A stretch of DNA of 64,000 bases from NCBI GenBank assembly GCA_021397835.1, contig JAJFZO010000734.1:248001-312000 (forward strand), written 5' to 3'. Below the pieces are notes generated by a model. It searched no databases. It saw nothing but the letters and a program-made list of their open reading frames with translations, and was not told the origin of the DNA. Each line of letters opens with the position of its first letter. Within the stretch, counting starts at the first letter, position 1. A program made the translations under genes and the position numbers. Of the stretch, positions 48,801-60,509 are shown piece after piece. Source of the stretch: Moringa oleifera. Taxonomy: Eukaryota > Streptophyta > Magnoliopsida > Brassicales > Moringaceae.

Positions 48801-51800
48801 TCATCAAGCCACCTAAGACTCGTAACTACACCGATTGAAATGGCTCGCTGAAGTAGGGTTTATTTCATGATCTGCAGAGGCCTTGGCAACTACTGCATGA
48901 TCATATCAAGATGGGAACCTGGTCGTGATCTTTCTCCAAGTATTAAAGTAGTAAGTCCATGTGTAAAAGGTCTGCCCCTTAATACACCTTTGATATTGCT
49001 CCCTATGGAAAAGATTTCACCAGCTGATCATGCTAATGTCTTTCTTCATCAAACTCATCTGTGACTCTGACATTTGACTCATTATGCACTTTCAGGTTTA
49101 CCCTTGACCATCTTACTTTCATTGTCCAGTTCAGACTTGGAGCATCTACTACCCCTCTAATTCAATAAAAGCAAAAATTGAAAGACAGAGTCAATTTTCG
49201 CATTCTTGAAAGTCTTTGTCTGACTCAAATGAAGATCAAAGGATTAGCTAGCTTGGGTTGTTGTCTCAACACATGTCAATCCATATGTCTGCAACGAGTA
49301 GGTTAAGGTTGCCTTTATTTTCTAGTCTGCAAATTAAACTTATTTATTGTATATTATTAAGAAATTGGTATTTCCCCCAAATCATGGCTTTTGTATGCCT
49401 CAAAACTTTTAACATTGTTTTGCTTCAAATAGAGACCTCATAGGCCTTATTCTAAAGATAAAAGTAGCAATGAGCCAACTATTATGACTACATGCACTTC
49501 TAGTTAGTGCCTTGGAAGCAAGCTACCTTGACCATTTTCCAATGTCCTAAATAATTTACTGATCAAAGGCTGTAGGGGTGGATTGCTTTACATTCAGCCA
49601 TGCCACACCCACAAAGCGATCTTCTTCTACTTTCGGGATGAAATCTAGTAGCCAATTGCTGACTTTGAATAATTAGCCCAACAATAAGCTTAATTTTTTC
49701 ATAACATAATAGGGTGAGGTTTCATGCGAGCTGAGTGACATAAGCGTACAAGAGTATTTCGTGTCATAACCATCACCTTTTTTTAGGTTCTATGGATCAA
49801 TGCCTGCTGCGTCATCTAGGAGAAAAGAATCATAGATATGTTGGTCATTAAAAGGAAAAACTGCCATAAAAAGATTCCTTGTGTATCATTTGTTGCAAAA
49901 TTTTAAATGAGAGCTAGCAATCCGAACTTATCAAAAAGTTTCCTAAGACACAACATAGAAAAGTCATAATATTAGGAAACTAAAGTCTAAGAATGAAGAG
50001 GGGATAGAATCACTAAATGAATACGAGCTATGGTTACTATCGAGCTATAAGAGAAGCATTTTTTATGAAATCTAGAAACCACCAGCCACACCAACCTAAT
50101 TCTTGATGAGCCCACTAAATTCCTGGCAAGGTGCCTATGGTTAAAAACCACTAACGTGTCAAGATCAAAATTCGAATTGGTTCCTCGTCCTCATTAAAGA
50201 CCATTATATTTGTGCTCGTCGTCCAACAAATAGGCAAAATAGTAGTATTTTTCTATTAATTATGAATGACACAGTTCATCTGCTCCCTCCACATGCCCAT
50301 TAGCGCTTTTGTCCAAAGCAAAAAGAAGGCAAACAAATGACACCAGAGCAGCATGTGTGGGCTTTTATTGTTTCGTAACAATAGAGTAGGGTAAGGGTTA
50401 AAAGCTTGCTTGTTATATGGGATTTGACGTATCTAGCAGAGTGGAGCATTGTTCCTTTCTTTTTTATGGCATCCTTTCATAATGACGATGAGTGAAGTGC
50501 CATAATTCCATTCATCATTTTTTATCTATATAAGCCAAAGCCCATAGCAGTGGTGACATCCCTGGCATAAACGTAATGAGGATGTATGGCTGATATAGGA
50601 TCCTGTGAAACAGGATTTGATTCTGCAACTAGTTTGGTACAAGGGAAGAAATTTAGAACAAAAGGGTCGGAACTCGTTAATAGGAAAGGAGAGAAAAACA
50701 GAGAAATGCCAAGAGCTTCATCAATTCGCTGTTCATCGATAGATGAAGCTCTCTCTTTATCATCTCATGTTAGATGCAATAATGGATAAGTCTTTTTTCC
50801 TTTTTACGAACAACGAAAGCACTTAATATCTAAAGGAATATAGCTCATTTTCCTTTTAGGGTAAAGCGACACACAGAAAAGGGCTGGTCCATCAAAAGTT
50901 CAGTTTTTTCACGAACAAAGTTCAAAATCAACAATGGTTTATAGAACGAAGGGAGTGTACAACTAGGGTGCAACCCCACTTTTTTACTCATAATGAATAA
51001 GAGCGAGAGAATGGAATCCTTCATAAAGTTTGAGATAAAAAATATAAAAAAAGTTTCTTTACGGCCTCCTTATTTTAAGACATTATGCCTCTGGGGTCGA
51101 TCCAGATAACAAAGAAAAAATTCATAAAAATTTGGGATCTGACACCGTAATAAAATACTACCCTCAAGACTGGACCATGTCCCTGAGATTTGATAAAAGA
51201 AAGGTGCAGTAACGATTAATACATTGTAATTGGGTAAGTTATTAGGAATATGATGGAATAGAAGACCAAGGAAAAAAAAAAAAAGAATGCACTAAAATGC
51301 AAGTGCTACACCTAACAGTAGTGGTTCTTTCTTGTTACAAGTCAATGCCACGAAAAGACCCAAAAATAATAAGTAATAAGATAATTCATATATTGACATT
51401 TTGCACTCATTTCCAAAATTTTGCTTCATTATTCCTATCATCCGATAACCATAAGATGGTCCATAAGAAAGGCGGTAGGATTCAAACCTATGGCTAGCCC
51501 GACCCTGACCTATTGTGTTGGTTGGCTGACTTAGCCCTCTACATCGCCATTGTACTCGAAAGAGATGTGCTGTACTACCTAGCTTGTAACCTTGTCACCT
51601 TTACCCCTCTTTTAGTTATGCCATTACTAATCACGGCCTCAAACTAGTCGCCCTTCATCTAATAAGAATGATTATCCTTATGACCAAAGAAAGACCAACT
51701 TACTTACTTTTTGAGCGCTAGTTTCACGATCTTGACCAGCAACTTGTTAGGAGTGGGGGCATCCAAGCTTGCCTAACATATGAAAGGGGCTTTGAGGTAG

Positions 51801-52252
51801 AGCGTTTTTTGAGGGAGATATAGTTTTCAGGTTGGATTTTTTAGATTAAATAGGACTAGTTGGGTGATAAGGGTGGTGAAATCTAACCTTTACATAGATG
51901 TTTAGTAGGATGGCTCGCTTCAGTGTCAAAACCAAGTGGTGGTTCTTTCTCTTTCCTTAGCTTATCAAAACCAACGTCTGCCTATTCTCCTTTGATGACT
52001 CCCAATAAAAAAAGCCTAAATTTGTCGATGAGAATTGGAAGAAAGTTGGGGATGGACATAGATCCTTTCGCCTATCCGAAGTGTTGAAAATAAAGTAATG
52101 GTTTTTATTTTTTTATTTCCCGATCACTAAAAGCAATCTTCACCGGCATAAGGATCTTCTCACAGTAACCTTTAGTACGATAGAACTCGACATGAGTTTA
52201 GACGGCTTCCAATAATATGAGAAGGGCTAATCACCATACTACCACTACTATA
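45881..52252. other. Anonymous non-coding block C
   Basis: No recognisable gene lies in these 6.4 kb. The texture is that of block B: moderate GC, many short runs such as CTTTCTTTC and AGAAGAAAG, and open frames no longer than about 80 codons. It includes a T18 run near 47291 and a T/C tract near 48547-48561. A tRNA T-arm-like string occurs at 51479-51494 without a foldable tRNA around it. I suspect plant mitochondrial-derived DNA here more than anywhere else in the window (about 46600-48700), again from style only. Confidence 0.35.
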
Positions 52253-52615
52253 AATAAGAGATTTAATGACAATTAAAAAGAACTTTAATGATAATAAAGA
52301 GGGGAGAGTTTTAATGAATGACATTTCTTGAAAACTGTCATTAAAACTCCCTTTTAATGCTTCCTTTTAATGATAATTCTTTTAAAACTGACGTTAAAGG
52401 GGGAGTCTTAAAGGACTATTTTAATAGAACTAACATTAAAAAAAGAGGGCCTTTAATGATAGTTCTTTTAAAACTGCCATTAAAGACCTTCCTTTTAATT
52501 TTAAAAGAACTATCATTAAAAGGTGAGGATTTTAATGACAATTCTAATAGAATTGTCATTAAAAGATAGTGCCTTTAATGTTACTTTTCAATGAACAATC
52601 CATTAAAAGAATTTT
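52253..52615. repeat. Left TIR and subterminal repeats of element 52253
   Basis: About ten units of TTTAATGACAATT, CTTTTAATGATAGTT and their complements follow CACTACTATAAATAAG, with the same core as at 38792-39040 and 55120-55458. Confidence 0.85.
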
Positions 52616-52999
52616 TTTAATAATTTTGATATATACAAAATTCTTACTTACAAATTATGCAAAACCTGCATGTATAAAATTTTTCATCTCTTTCACATCA
52701 ACCACATATCTTTATCTTGTATACGTTAACACAATTCAATACTAATACTTTAATGAAACAACTTTTTTTTTTCAATACTCTTCAATACCATTCTCACTAA
52801 AATCATCATTACTTCTTTCATGTTTGAAAACATTTCAATATAATCCAATCCAAAAAGTAATGACAGATGAAGAAAAAGAAACTTGATGTCATAATCGAAC
52901 TCCATATGTATAATATATATTATCATACACAATCCTAAAAATTCAACTATGTAAATTTAATAATGTTCATGTCTACAAAAATCTTCAAGGTTTAACTTT

Positions 53000-53930
53000 T
53001 TAATATGTACTCCAAAGAAACTGTTTAACCTTGTTTTTAACTTCATCAGTATCTGACTCAATGTAAGTATCTTTATGCACTAACTATATTTATAAACAAA
53101 TAGTTAGTCCAATTAAAACTTCTAGTAAGCACATCAATTACCAAAGTGATTACATAAGCAAAGGGATATTTTTGTCACGTTTGTCAATGATGTCCGTTAA
53201 AAATTTTATAATATCATATCCATACTCAGTATTTGAAGGTTATTGTGGACACCATATTAAAAATTTTTAATTATCATATTTTGTAAACTAAATAAAATTA
53301 ATATTATATATTGGTTTAAATATACATAACTTAGCAAAAATACTCGTAGGAATGCACCTACCACTTGATTCATTGATAACTTGAAATAATTTAAAAGAGC
53401 TGCCAATAGAAAAATATCAATAATTTTAAGAGTAAAAAATAATACATACTAATATAAAATAAAATATTTTCACTTATATGAAAATAAGTTGATCTACTTC
53501 TTGATGAGAACCATAGTTCAAAGGATCAAAAATGCTGTACACAAAAGTACGAGGCTAGACAACCATCAACATCCAATGATGTCTACATTATCAAAAATAA
53601 ATGTAAAAAACATTGTAAACAAATTAAAGTATTAATAATTTCAAATAGTATTAAGACTTACCTCAAGTTATTCGAAAATATCACTATTCCTCTATTATAT
53701 GGATTTATCATTCTATTAGCAAGGTGACAGACTTGAGTGTTTATACTTATAGACATCCCATATGATAGATTGATCAGCAAATACAAAATACTTCTCTATG
53801 CCAAGCACAACTGAATCTATATAAAGTTTACTCAAATAATAAAATTAAGTAAAAAAACAAAAATATGATGTAACCAAACAATAATAAACCAATAAAAATT
53901 TCAAACACATACGTGCATGATTATATTAGA
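53000..53930 (-). pseudogene. Ulp1 protease 3' exons retained in the deletion derivative
   Basis: Minus-strand pieces homologous to the C48 protease of the other CACTA elements are KYFVFADQS (about 53740-53800), HHWMLMVV with the catalytic His-Trp intact then FVYSIFDPLNYGSH with the Asp (about 53505-53580), and a terminal ESDTDEVKNKVKQFLWS ending at TAA 53000-53002. A stop follows MVV. The segment around the catalytic Cys, near 53160-53260, is too decayed for me to read with certainty. With no promoter or start it cannot be expressed as a full protein, so it is a fossil that records the parent element's structure. Confidence 0.75.
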
Positions 53931-53989
53931 CATTTATGTACAAATTACATGTAACCAAAAATTTAATGAATTAATTGACATTTGTAATT

Positions 53990-54560
53990 AATATATATTT
54001 AACTAAATAAGCATACAATTAATTAATTAGCTAAATAACAAATGATTAGTTAGTATATAATTAAATAAATAATATATAACTAATGAAATACTAATTAATT
54101 AAAATTTAAGTAAATGATTTATAATTAATTAGTTAATCAATACATAGTCAATTAATTAACATCTAATTAATTACTTAATAAGCACTAATAAATTAACTAA
54201 AATTTAATTATTTACTTTAAAGGCATCAAACTAATTAATTAAAATTTGAATAAATGATTAATAGCTAATTAGTTATTTAATACATAATCAATTAATTAAT
54301 ATCTAATTAATTCCTTTACAAGCACTAGTAAATTAATTAAAATTTAAATAATATTTAATTATTTGCTTTACAAGCATCAAACTAATTAATTAAAATTTAA
54401 ATAAATGATTAACCCTAATTAGTTAATTAATACATAATCAATATTTAATTAGCATCTAATTAATTACTTTACAAGCATCTAACTAGCTAGTAAATTAATT
54501 AAAATTTAGATAATATTTAATTATTTACTATACAATCATCTAATTAATTAATTATCTATT
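53990..54560. repeat. AT-rich tandem repeat, about 145-bp period
   Basis: Anchor strings TACATA(G/A)TCA occur at 54141, 54281 and 54431, each followed by ATTAATTA-rich sequence, then CTTTACAAGCA and TAAATTAATTAAAATTTA. Some three to four degenerate units are visible. It lies where the transposase genes of the parent element should be, so it expanded in, or marks, the deletion site. Confidence 0.8.
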
Positions 54561-55119
54561 TAAAAATTAACTAACATTAAATTAAAATAATGACAAAATC
54601 AATATAAATTTTACAAAATATACCAATTAATCTTACCTAACAAAATTTATTCAAACATAAATTGATCAAAATATAAATTCATTTAACTAATATCTACTTA
54701 CTTCATCAAAATATAAATTCATGTAACTAACATTTACTTAATTCATCAATTAATATAAAAATTTTAAAAATTATCAAACAATAAATTCATCAATATATAC
54801 TTATTCAGAACTTATATTTATCCAAATATACTTACAAAAAAAAACCCAAATTTCACTAATAAAAATTCACCAAACATACCTAATGAAGAAAATCTCAAAA
54901 TAGTATACATTCTCAATTCATTCTTTAAATCAAAACCAAATGAAATAATTGTGAAAAAACTTGCATAAAAAATTTTGATTCTACCGAAATACTTTCATGC
55001 TTAAATGCCAAAGATGAAGAACAAATGGAGGGGGAGGGTTTGGTTTCGCATTGTGGAGATTGAGACAATGGAGAGGGAGAGATGTGTGTGCAGGTTGAGT
55101 GGCTACTTATCCAAATGTG

Positions 55120-55458
55120 GCTGCGGCTACTTTTGGAGGAGAAAATGATAGCTAGGTTAAAAGGCTTGGTGCAAGCCTTTAATGACTATTTCAGTAGAAT
55201 TTTCATTAAAGGCTGTGTAGTTTAAGCCTTTAACGACAGTTCTTATGAAACTTTCGTTTAAGGCTTTAATCATTCAAGCATTTAACATCAGTTCCCATGG
55301 CAATTGACATTAAATGTTGCCTTTTAACGTCAGTTAATGGTAAATGACGTTAAAAGTGTGATAAATCCTACTTCTAATGTCAGTTAAAGATGCTTTTAAC
55401 AACAGTTCTTTCAAAAACTATCATTAAATCACTATTACTTATCATAATTTTTGTAGTA
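55120..55458. repeat. Right subterminal repeats and TIR of element 52253
   Basis: Units such as GCCTTTAATGACTATTTC, CCTTTAACGACAGTTC and TTAACGTCAGTTAATGG repeat at intervals of about 40-60 bp up to TTTTTGTAGTA. Several keep CpG (AACGACAGTT, AACGTCAGTT) where the left-end copies have TpG or CpA, so the right end has decayed differently. Confidence 0.82.
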
Positions 55459-56169
55459 GGTTGCTTTAGAATAGGTTAATTGCTAGAGATAAGAAATGAG
55501 TGAATCTAGTTTAGAGAGTATGCCTTACTAGAATAGGGATAAATGAAGACAAGCATAACTATCTATTTCATATTCTCCCTATTAGCAAGGCAGGTCCACT
55601 ATAAAAGCCTACCAATTAAAAGTCCTTAAGAACGAGAAAGCTGACCAAAAGACTATTCCATAACCGACTCCTGTTGTTAAATCGAGGGGTTTGGCTTATA
55701 TCAGGCTCTAAAAGAGTTTTCTTCGAGCTAGTAATCTTTTTATCTTTTTGGGATGCATGCCTAAGACAATGTTTTTTATACATTGAGATGAATTGATCTT
55801 CACTATTATGCCTCTTCCTTGTACTAGTTGATATTATAACTATACCTAATATAAGTTTGTTCCTGCCCTAGATAGCTTCGAGGCACTTGTCGATCGATTG
55901 TAGAGGGTTCAACCCCTGAACTTGTTTATGCCCCACTTTGATTGAGTGTTATTTCTATAAAAAAGATTAAGCAAGAAAAACTAGAATTGGCTGCAATTGA
56001 GATTGCTTCAGCTTTGTAGGCACATGAGGAAGTGATCTAACCTATTTTCAATCGAAATCTCAATCAAAGACAAGTTTTACCAAGGCTAGGATCTGAAAGA
56101 GAAGATTCACTTGTCGAAATTCCAAGTGACATTCTTCCATTAGAATCTAAAATTGAATGACTTCCTTTA
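55459..56169. other. Short anonymous spacer
   Basis: No gene is recognised. The texture is like blocks B and C, and this may be their continuation on the far side of the 52253 element. Confidence 0.4.
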
Positions 56170-58717
56170 TCGTGATACTATGGGTTTGAGCATATCAACC
56201 GATTATGTCCATATTGGCTGCACCTAAAACATTTCTTTTATTGTGTCCTTTCCCCACTATAGGGTATTCTTTGCTTCTTTGGATGACCCGCATGCTTACC
56301 ATTATTCAGCGATAATACAACAACCTTTTTGACGTCTTCAGGCACATTCTAATCAGATTTATCACCAACTAGATAAATTGGCTCAATGTATGTTGCTACT
56401 AAGTAATCTTGCTTATAATAGTCAAAGCAAAGGGTTATAAAATCAATGTTACGTTTCCTATAAAAAAATGAAAAATGATGAAGTTACTAAAACAAGAATA
56501 AAAAATAAAAATATATTATTAACAAACAATAAATGTCACCTAGATGCTGCTAGTGCATGTGCACATGACAATAGATCAGTTTGAAATTTCCTACAAGTGC
56601 AAGTACATTCCATAAGGTTAATAACCACCTCTTTACCCTTGTGCCTGACTACAAATACATTCCAATCAATGTTAGAAGCCGTCATTTATAATGAAAATTT
56701 TCATCTTTCATTCATCAAAGAGTGGACACATTCAGTTAATTGTATTTTTCAAATCTTAGCTTTCTCATGCCTATCATAGAACCAACGTTGCATCATATCT
56801 CTAATGAATTTCAATGGAGCTATGACGGGCAACTCGTGGGCAAATCAAAGACATGAATTTAAGCTTTTAACAATATGAGTGATAAATGAGTTCGTATCAT
56901 TTTCGAGGGTAATACACATGTGATCATTTCCTCGGATCTTCCTTCATGATATATTCAAATGCTTGAGGGTGATTAGCTTATAATTCAATCATCAAGTGAC
57001 CAAATTCAGACTCTCGATATGCCCTTGCTCCACTATAAAATATCTTAGACACTTCTTCTCTTTGGAATTTATTCTTTATATTTTAAACCATATACCAAGA
57101 ACATAACCTATGACAAGAATCGAGGAAGATCTTTACAATGGCCTTTGTAATACTAGCATGATGATCCTTTATAATAACCAAGTCATCAACATGACCAATC
57201 GCCTCCTTCAGTTGCTCCAAAAACCACTCCTAAGCCTTGCAATTTTCGGAGCCATCGTAACTAAATGTTAGTGGGTATATCTGTTCATTTTCATCCTTGC
57301 ACATTACTAAAAATATAACACCATGGAATCTTCCTTTCAAGTGAGTGGCATCGATAGCAACAACTAGTCTAATCACTGAATAAAACCCCCTTAATGATTG
57401 TCCAAGAGCTATAAAAATACTTAAATCGATTAGTTTCATCTTCAGTGCATATGTGAGCCTTAGTTCTTGGACTAGTTATTTGCAAAATGTGACAATATGA
57501 TGATAATTGTTAGTATGACTCAACTAGGTCACCATAAGTAAGAGACTATGTGTATTCTTTCGCCTTCTAAGCTTTGCTATATAAAAATTGTATGCTACAT
57601 AATTCTTTCATGTCACCTATGCTATCTTTTGGCTTAATAATTCTAGCATTAGTGGATAGCCGTTGAGTAATAATTTCTCCAATAATGGTAAAACTTGCTT
57701 GTTGATGCAACTCTTTGATTATGCAAGTGTCTATCAAATCATAATGTCTAATTTGAAAGAATTGTCCTTGTGCAACTTTCATAGCACGGACCTTTCAAGC
57801 ATAATTTCTTCTCTACCAGCAATCTTAAATATTGATTTGTTGGATTTAGTGACTCTAAATTCAAAGTTCTCAGTCAAAGCATACATACTAAAAAATTGTT
57901 TCAACTCTTTCTTACTTAGGAAAAATTGACCTCTAGTAAAGGTGTCAATCGGAGTCACTAATTCCATAGTAAGAGCTGAAACAATACTACATAATTCAGC
58001 ATCCAACACATTGTACCTCTTATTAACACTGTCACTTATATTGTTGTGTGCTTTAGCACATGCAAGTGGCACATAAGATAGGATTGAACATGGTACAAAA
58101 GGCAAGCTTTCATCATTAAGCTCAACTTCTTTCTTCGATAGGTTGAGTGGGCTCAATTTTTGGGATTGGATACTCACACCCAACATCATAGTCCATCTAC
58201 TCATCCAAGTCAAAGTCATCAGTATTCTAAGTGTTAGGAGGAGTCTCATCATGGAATAATGGTTTTATGCCAAATTTTTACCTCGAAAAATTGGATGGGT
58301 CTCCACATTAAAAATTGCATCAGTAACCTCATTGCTCCCAATACAAAAATTTAACTAATTGACTCATTTTGAATTTCTACCTTCACATATACCATGTGTG
58401 TTCTCAACATCATGTCGCTCCACTAAATTCACAATTACACGGGGTATTATATTATCATCATACAACATGAACTCAATATCTTCATCATTCACTAACTCAA
58501 TTTTCATGGTAGTTTCCTTGAATCTCACTATGATGTGAAGTACAATATCATAGTTAGAGAAATCAATATCAATGCAAGATTTAACTAAACCTAATAACTA
58601 TGCATATGTCAAAACCTTTCAAACAACATAACCTCGAGTTTTGATTGTCCTACCAATATACTCAAAACTTCCTCTTGACTAGGACTACTCACCATTCCAA
58701 GTTACAATAACATGCAT
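56170..58717 (-). pseudogene. MuDR-type (MULE) transposase, nearly full-length, decayed
   Basis: From ATG at 58717 (MHVIVTWNGE) the minus strand shows, in order, an N-terminal domain with NDEDIEFMLYD; the plant MuDR segment FTRGQFFLSKKELKQFF and FEFRVTKSNKSIF (57779-57960); a zinc-type linker FQIRHYDLIDTCI and HQQASFTIIGEII (57567-57782); and the MULE transposase domain with AIDATHLKGRFHG, carrying the first Asp, and LVIIKDHHASITKAI, carrying the second (57100-57440). Then come a SWIM zinc finger CTCTCRKFQTDLLSCAHAL (56544-56607) and a CCHC knuckle CFRCSQYGHNRLIC (56190-56231). Several stops interrupt it. MULE terminal inverted repeats were not found. The SWIM and knuckle cysteines and histidines are intact, so decay is moderate. 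Confidence 0.88.
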
Positions 58718-59145
58718 TTTGCCATAACCATGAAAACATTTCAGAAAAGAAGCGACAATTTTAGAAAAAAGAACAAAACTGAAATTTAGTAAATAAATAA
58801 TGATTTAGATAAATAAGCAATGATATTATCTTATATATCGATTTCATTAAAGAAATATCAATTTATGAATAAAGTCATGATGGCACACAAGATGATACGA
58901 ATTTGGTGGCTAAGTCATGATTTAATCAAACATAGCACGGTTCTTTGTTCATGTTATGATATGTATGATACATCACAATTATTCTTTTAAAACACATAAA
59001 ATCTTCGCATTGTTAAGATACATTATCTTTCAAATACATACCTGTTAATCTCTTGACCCACCCGAACACTTTTTTCTTTTGAAGAACAATGTATTACTAA
59101 AAACACGAGCTTGGTTATGTAGATCTTAGATATAATGTGAAAAGA
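58718..59145. other. Spacer between MULE and the last CACTA element
   Basis: AT-rich with no recognisable gene. It may contain the MULE promoter and terminal repeat, but I could not identify a terminus. The three bases before 59146 are AGA, the candidate CACTA target-site copy. Confidence 0.5.
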
Positions 59146-59770
59146 CACTATAACAAAATAACTTTTTATTCACAGCTTTAAATGACTTTTGTTCACAGTT
59201 GTAAAACTATGGACTATATCAATGGGAACAAAAGTCAGCCAATATAGTTCACAGTTCTAAAACTGTGAATAAAATAAACATTACTTTACTGTTCATTAAA
59301 GTTTTATTTACAGTTCTAGAACTGTGAATAAGGAAACTTTAGTTCACAATTCATTAAAGTTTTGTTCACAGTTTTAAAACTGTGAATAAAACACTTTAGT
59401 TCACAGTTCATTAAAGTTTTATTCACAGTTCTAGAACTATGAACAAAACGGTGAATAAGGAAACTTTAGTTTACAGTTCAAGAAATGTGAATAAAATTAT
59501 GAAAAAGGAAACTTAGTTCACAGTTCATTAAAGTTTCTTTCATAGTTCGAGAATTGTGAATAAAACAACTATATTTCACAGTTCATTAAAGATTTGTTCA
59601 CAGTTCTATAACTGTGAATAAAACTATATTAGTTCACATTTCATTAAATTTATTCACATTTCTAGAACTATGAATAAATAGTTATTTTGAATTAAAATCA
59701 TTTAATTTATTTTATGGTTGCATTCACAGTTTTGTAAAAACTGTAGATAAATTATAATTAATTCTTATTT
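59146..59770. repeat. Left TIR and palindromic subterminal repeats of element 59146
   Basis: About sixteen units built from TTCACAGTTC and GAACTGTGAATAAA. Several are adjacent arms that make perfect palindromes centred on TCTAGA (for example near 59310 and 59430), each able to form a hairpin of about ten base pairs. TTCATTAAAGTTT links recur between them. No other element in the window uses this motif. Confidence 0.88.
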
Positions 59771-60509
59771 ATTTATTTTAAAAAATCAAAAAAATCAAAA
59801 TTTGAATCGATAAATAATTGTAATTTTGAATTACTATTTATTTTTTGTTTTTAACGTTTAATAATTTAAAATTGAATCATTATTTAATTTTTAATAATCT
59901 TAATTCGTAATTATAATTCATATTTGTAATTATTATTTGATTACGTCTTTTTTTCAAAATCAAAATTTTTTGCTTACGAATTCACATTTTTCTATTTACC
60001 CAAAATTAAAATTTGAAAATATCCAAAAAATGTTGCATAAAAAAAAAAAAACCATCATAAATGATTTCAATACTACTAACACACTTCAATAAAATGTAAC
60101 ACGCCACCACTTTTTTAATCAAAAAGCACTTCAATAGTATTCACACACTTTAGTACAATCAAATGCACTACCACCACCACTTTTCTCATGCCAACACTCT
60201 CTAGAGCAATGTAACATACCTCAATGCAATCTAACACCATCATCACTTCATCTATTCATAACATATTTTAATCCAATATAGCACACATTCATGATCACTT
60301 CTTTCATCATAATACACTTCAACATAACACATATTGATTACCATTTTGAAACTATAGTGAATCATAATTCTCATCCATATAACTTTTCAGCTATGTATGA
60401 AACACATGGAGGAAAATTAATTTACAAATTAAAAGTTAAAAGGCAAGTACTTACAATTCCTAACAACTACATAATATATTCCAAAATTTGAAATGTAAGT
60501 CCTACATTT
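59771..60509. other. AT-rich 3' region of element 59146
   Basis: Very AT-rich to about 60050, then a loosely repeated C-containing stretch (60060-60330) with units like ACACACTTCAATA and CACCACCACTTTT. It lies just downstream of the TNPA-Ulp1 stop codon, so it is probably 3' untranslated and spacer DNA. Confidence 0.55.

Larger units (their letters stand above)
52253..55458 (-). mobile_element. Internally deleted CACTA element related to the 38792 element
   Basis: The left end is CACTACTATAAATAAG at 52253; the right end is TTTTTGTAGTA at 55458, where a final G has become A. Both ends carry the same TTTAATGACAGTT-type repeats as the 38792 element, and 52620-53930 is collinear with 39055-40400, including the Ulp1 3' exons. 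The whole TNP2 gene, the TNPA part and the DUF8039-like part are missing; instead an AT-rich tandem array (53990-54560) and a short 5' leader region follow. Flanking trinucleotides TAC and GGT do not match, so the target duplication is decayed or the boundaries are rearranged. Confidence 0.82.

Noticed and set aside
50586..50789. 67-codon plus-strand frame, and others at 47163-47399 and 48059-48298
   Set aside because: Short frames in anonymous DNA without known motifs; not enough to call genes.
51456..51545. tRNA-like T-arm string GGATTCAAACCTATGG on the minus strand
   Set aside because: No acceptor pairing, D-arm or anticodon arm could be built around it at tRNA spacing, and it matches no tRNA I know. 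At most a fossil.
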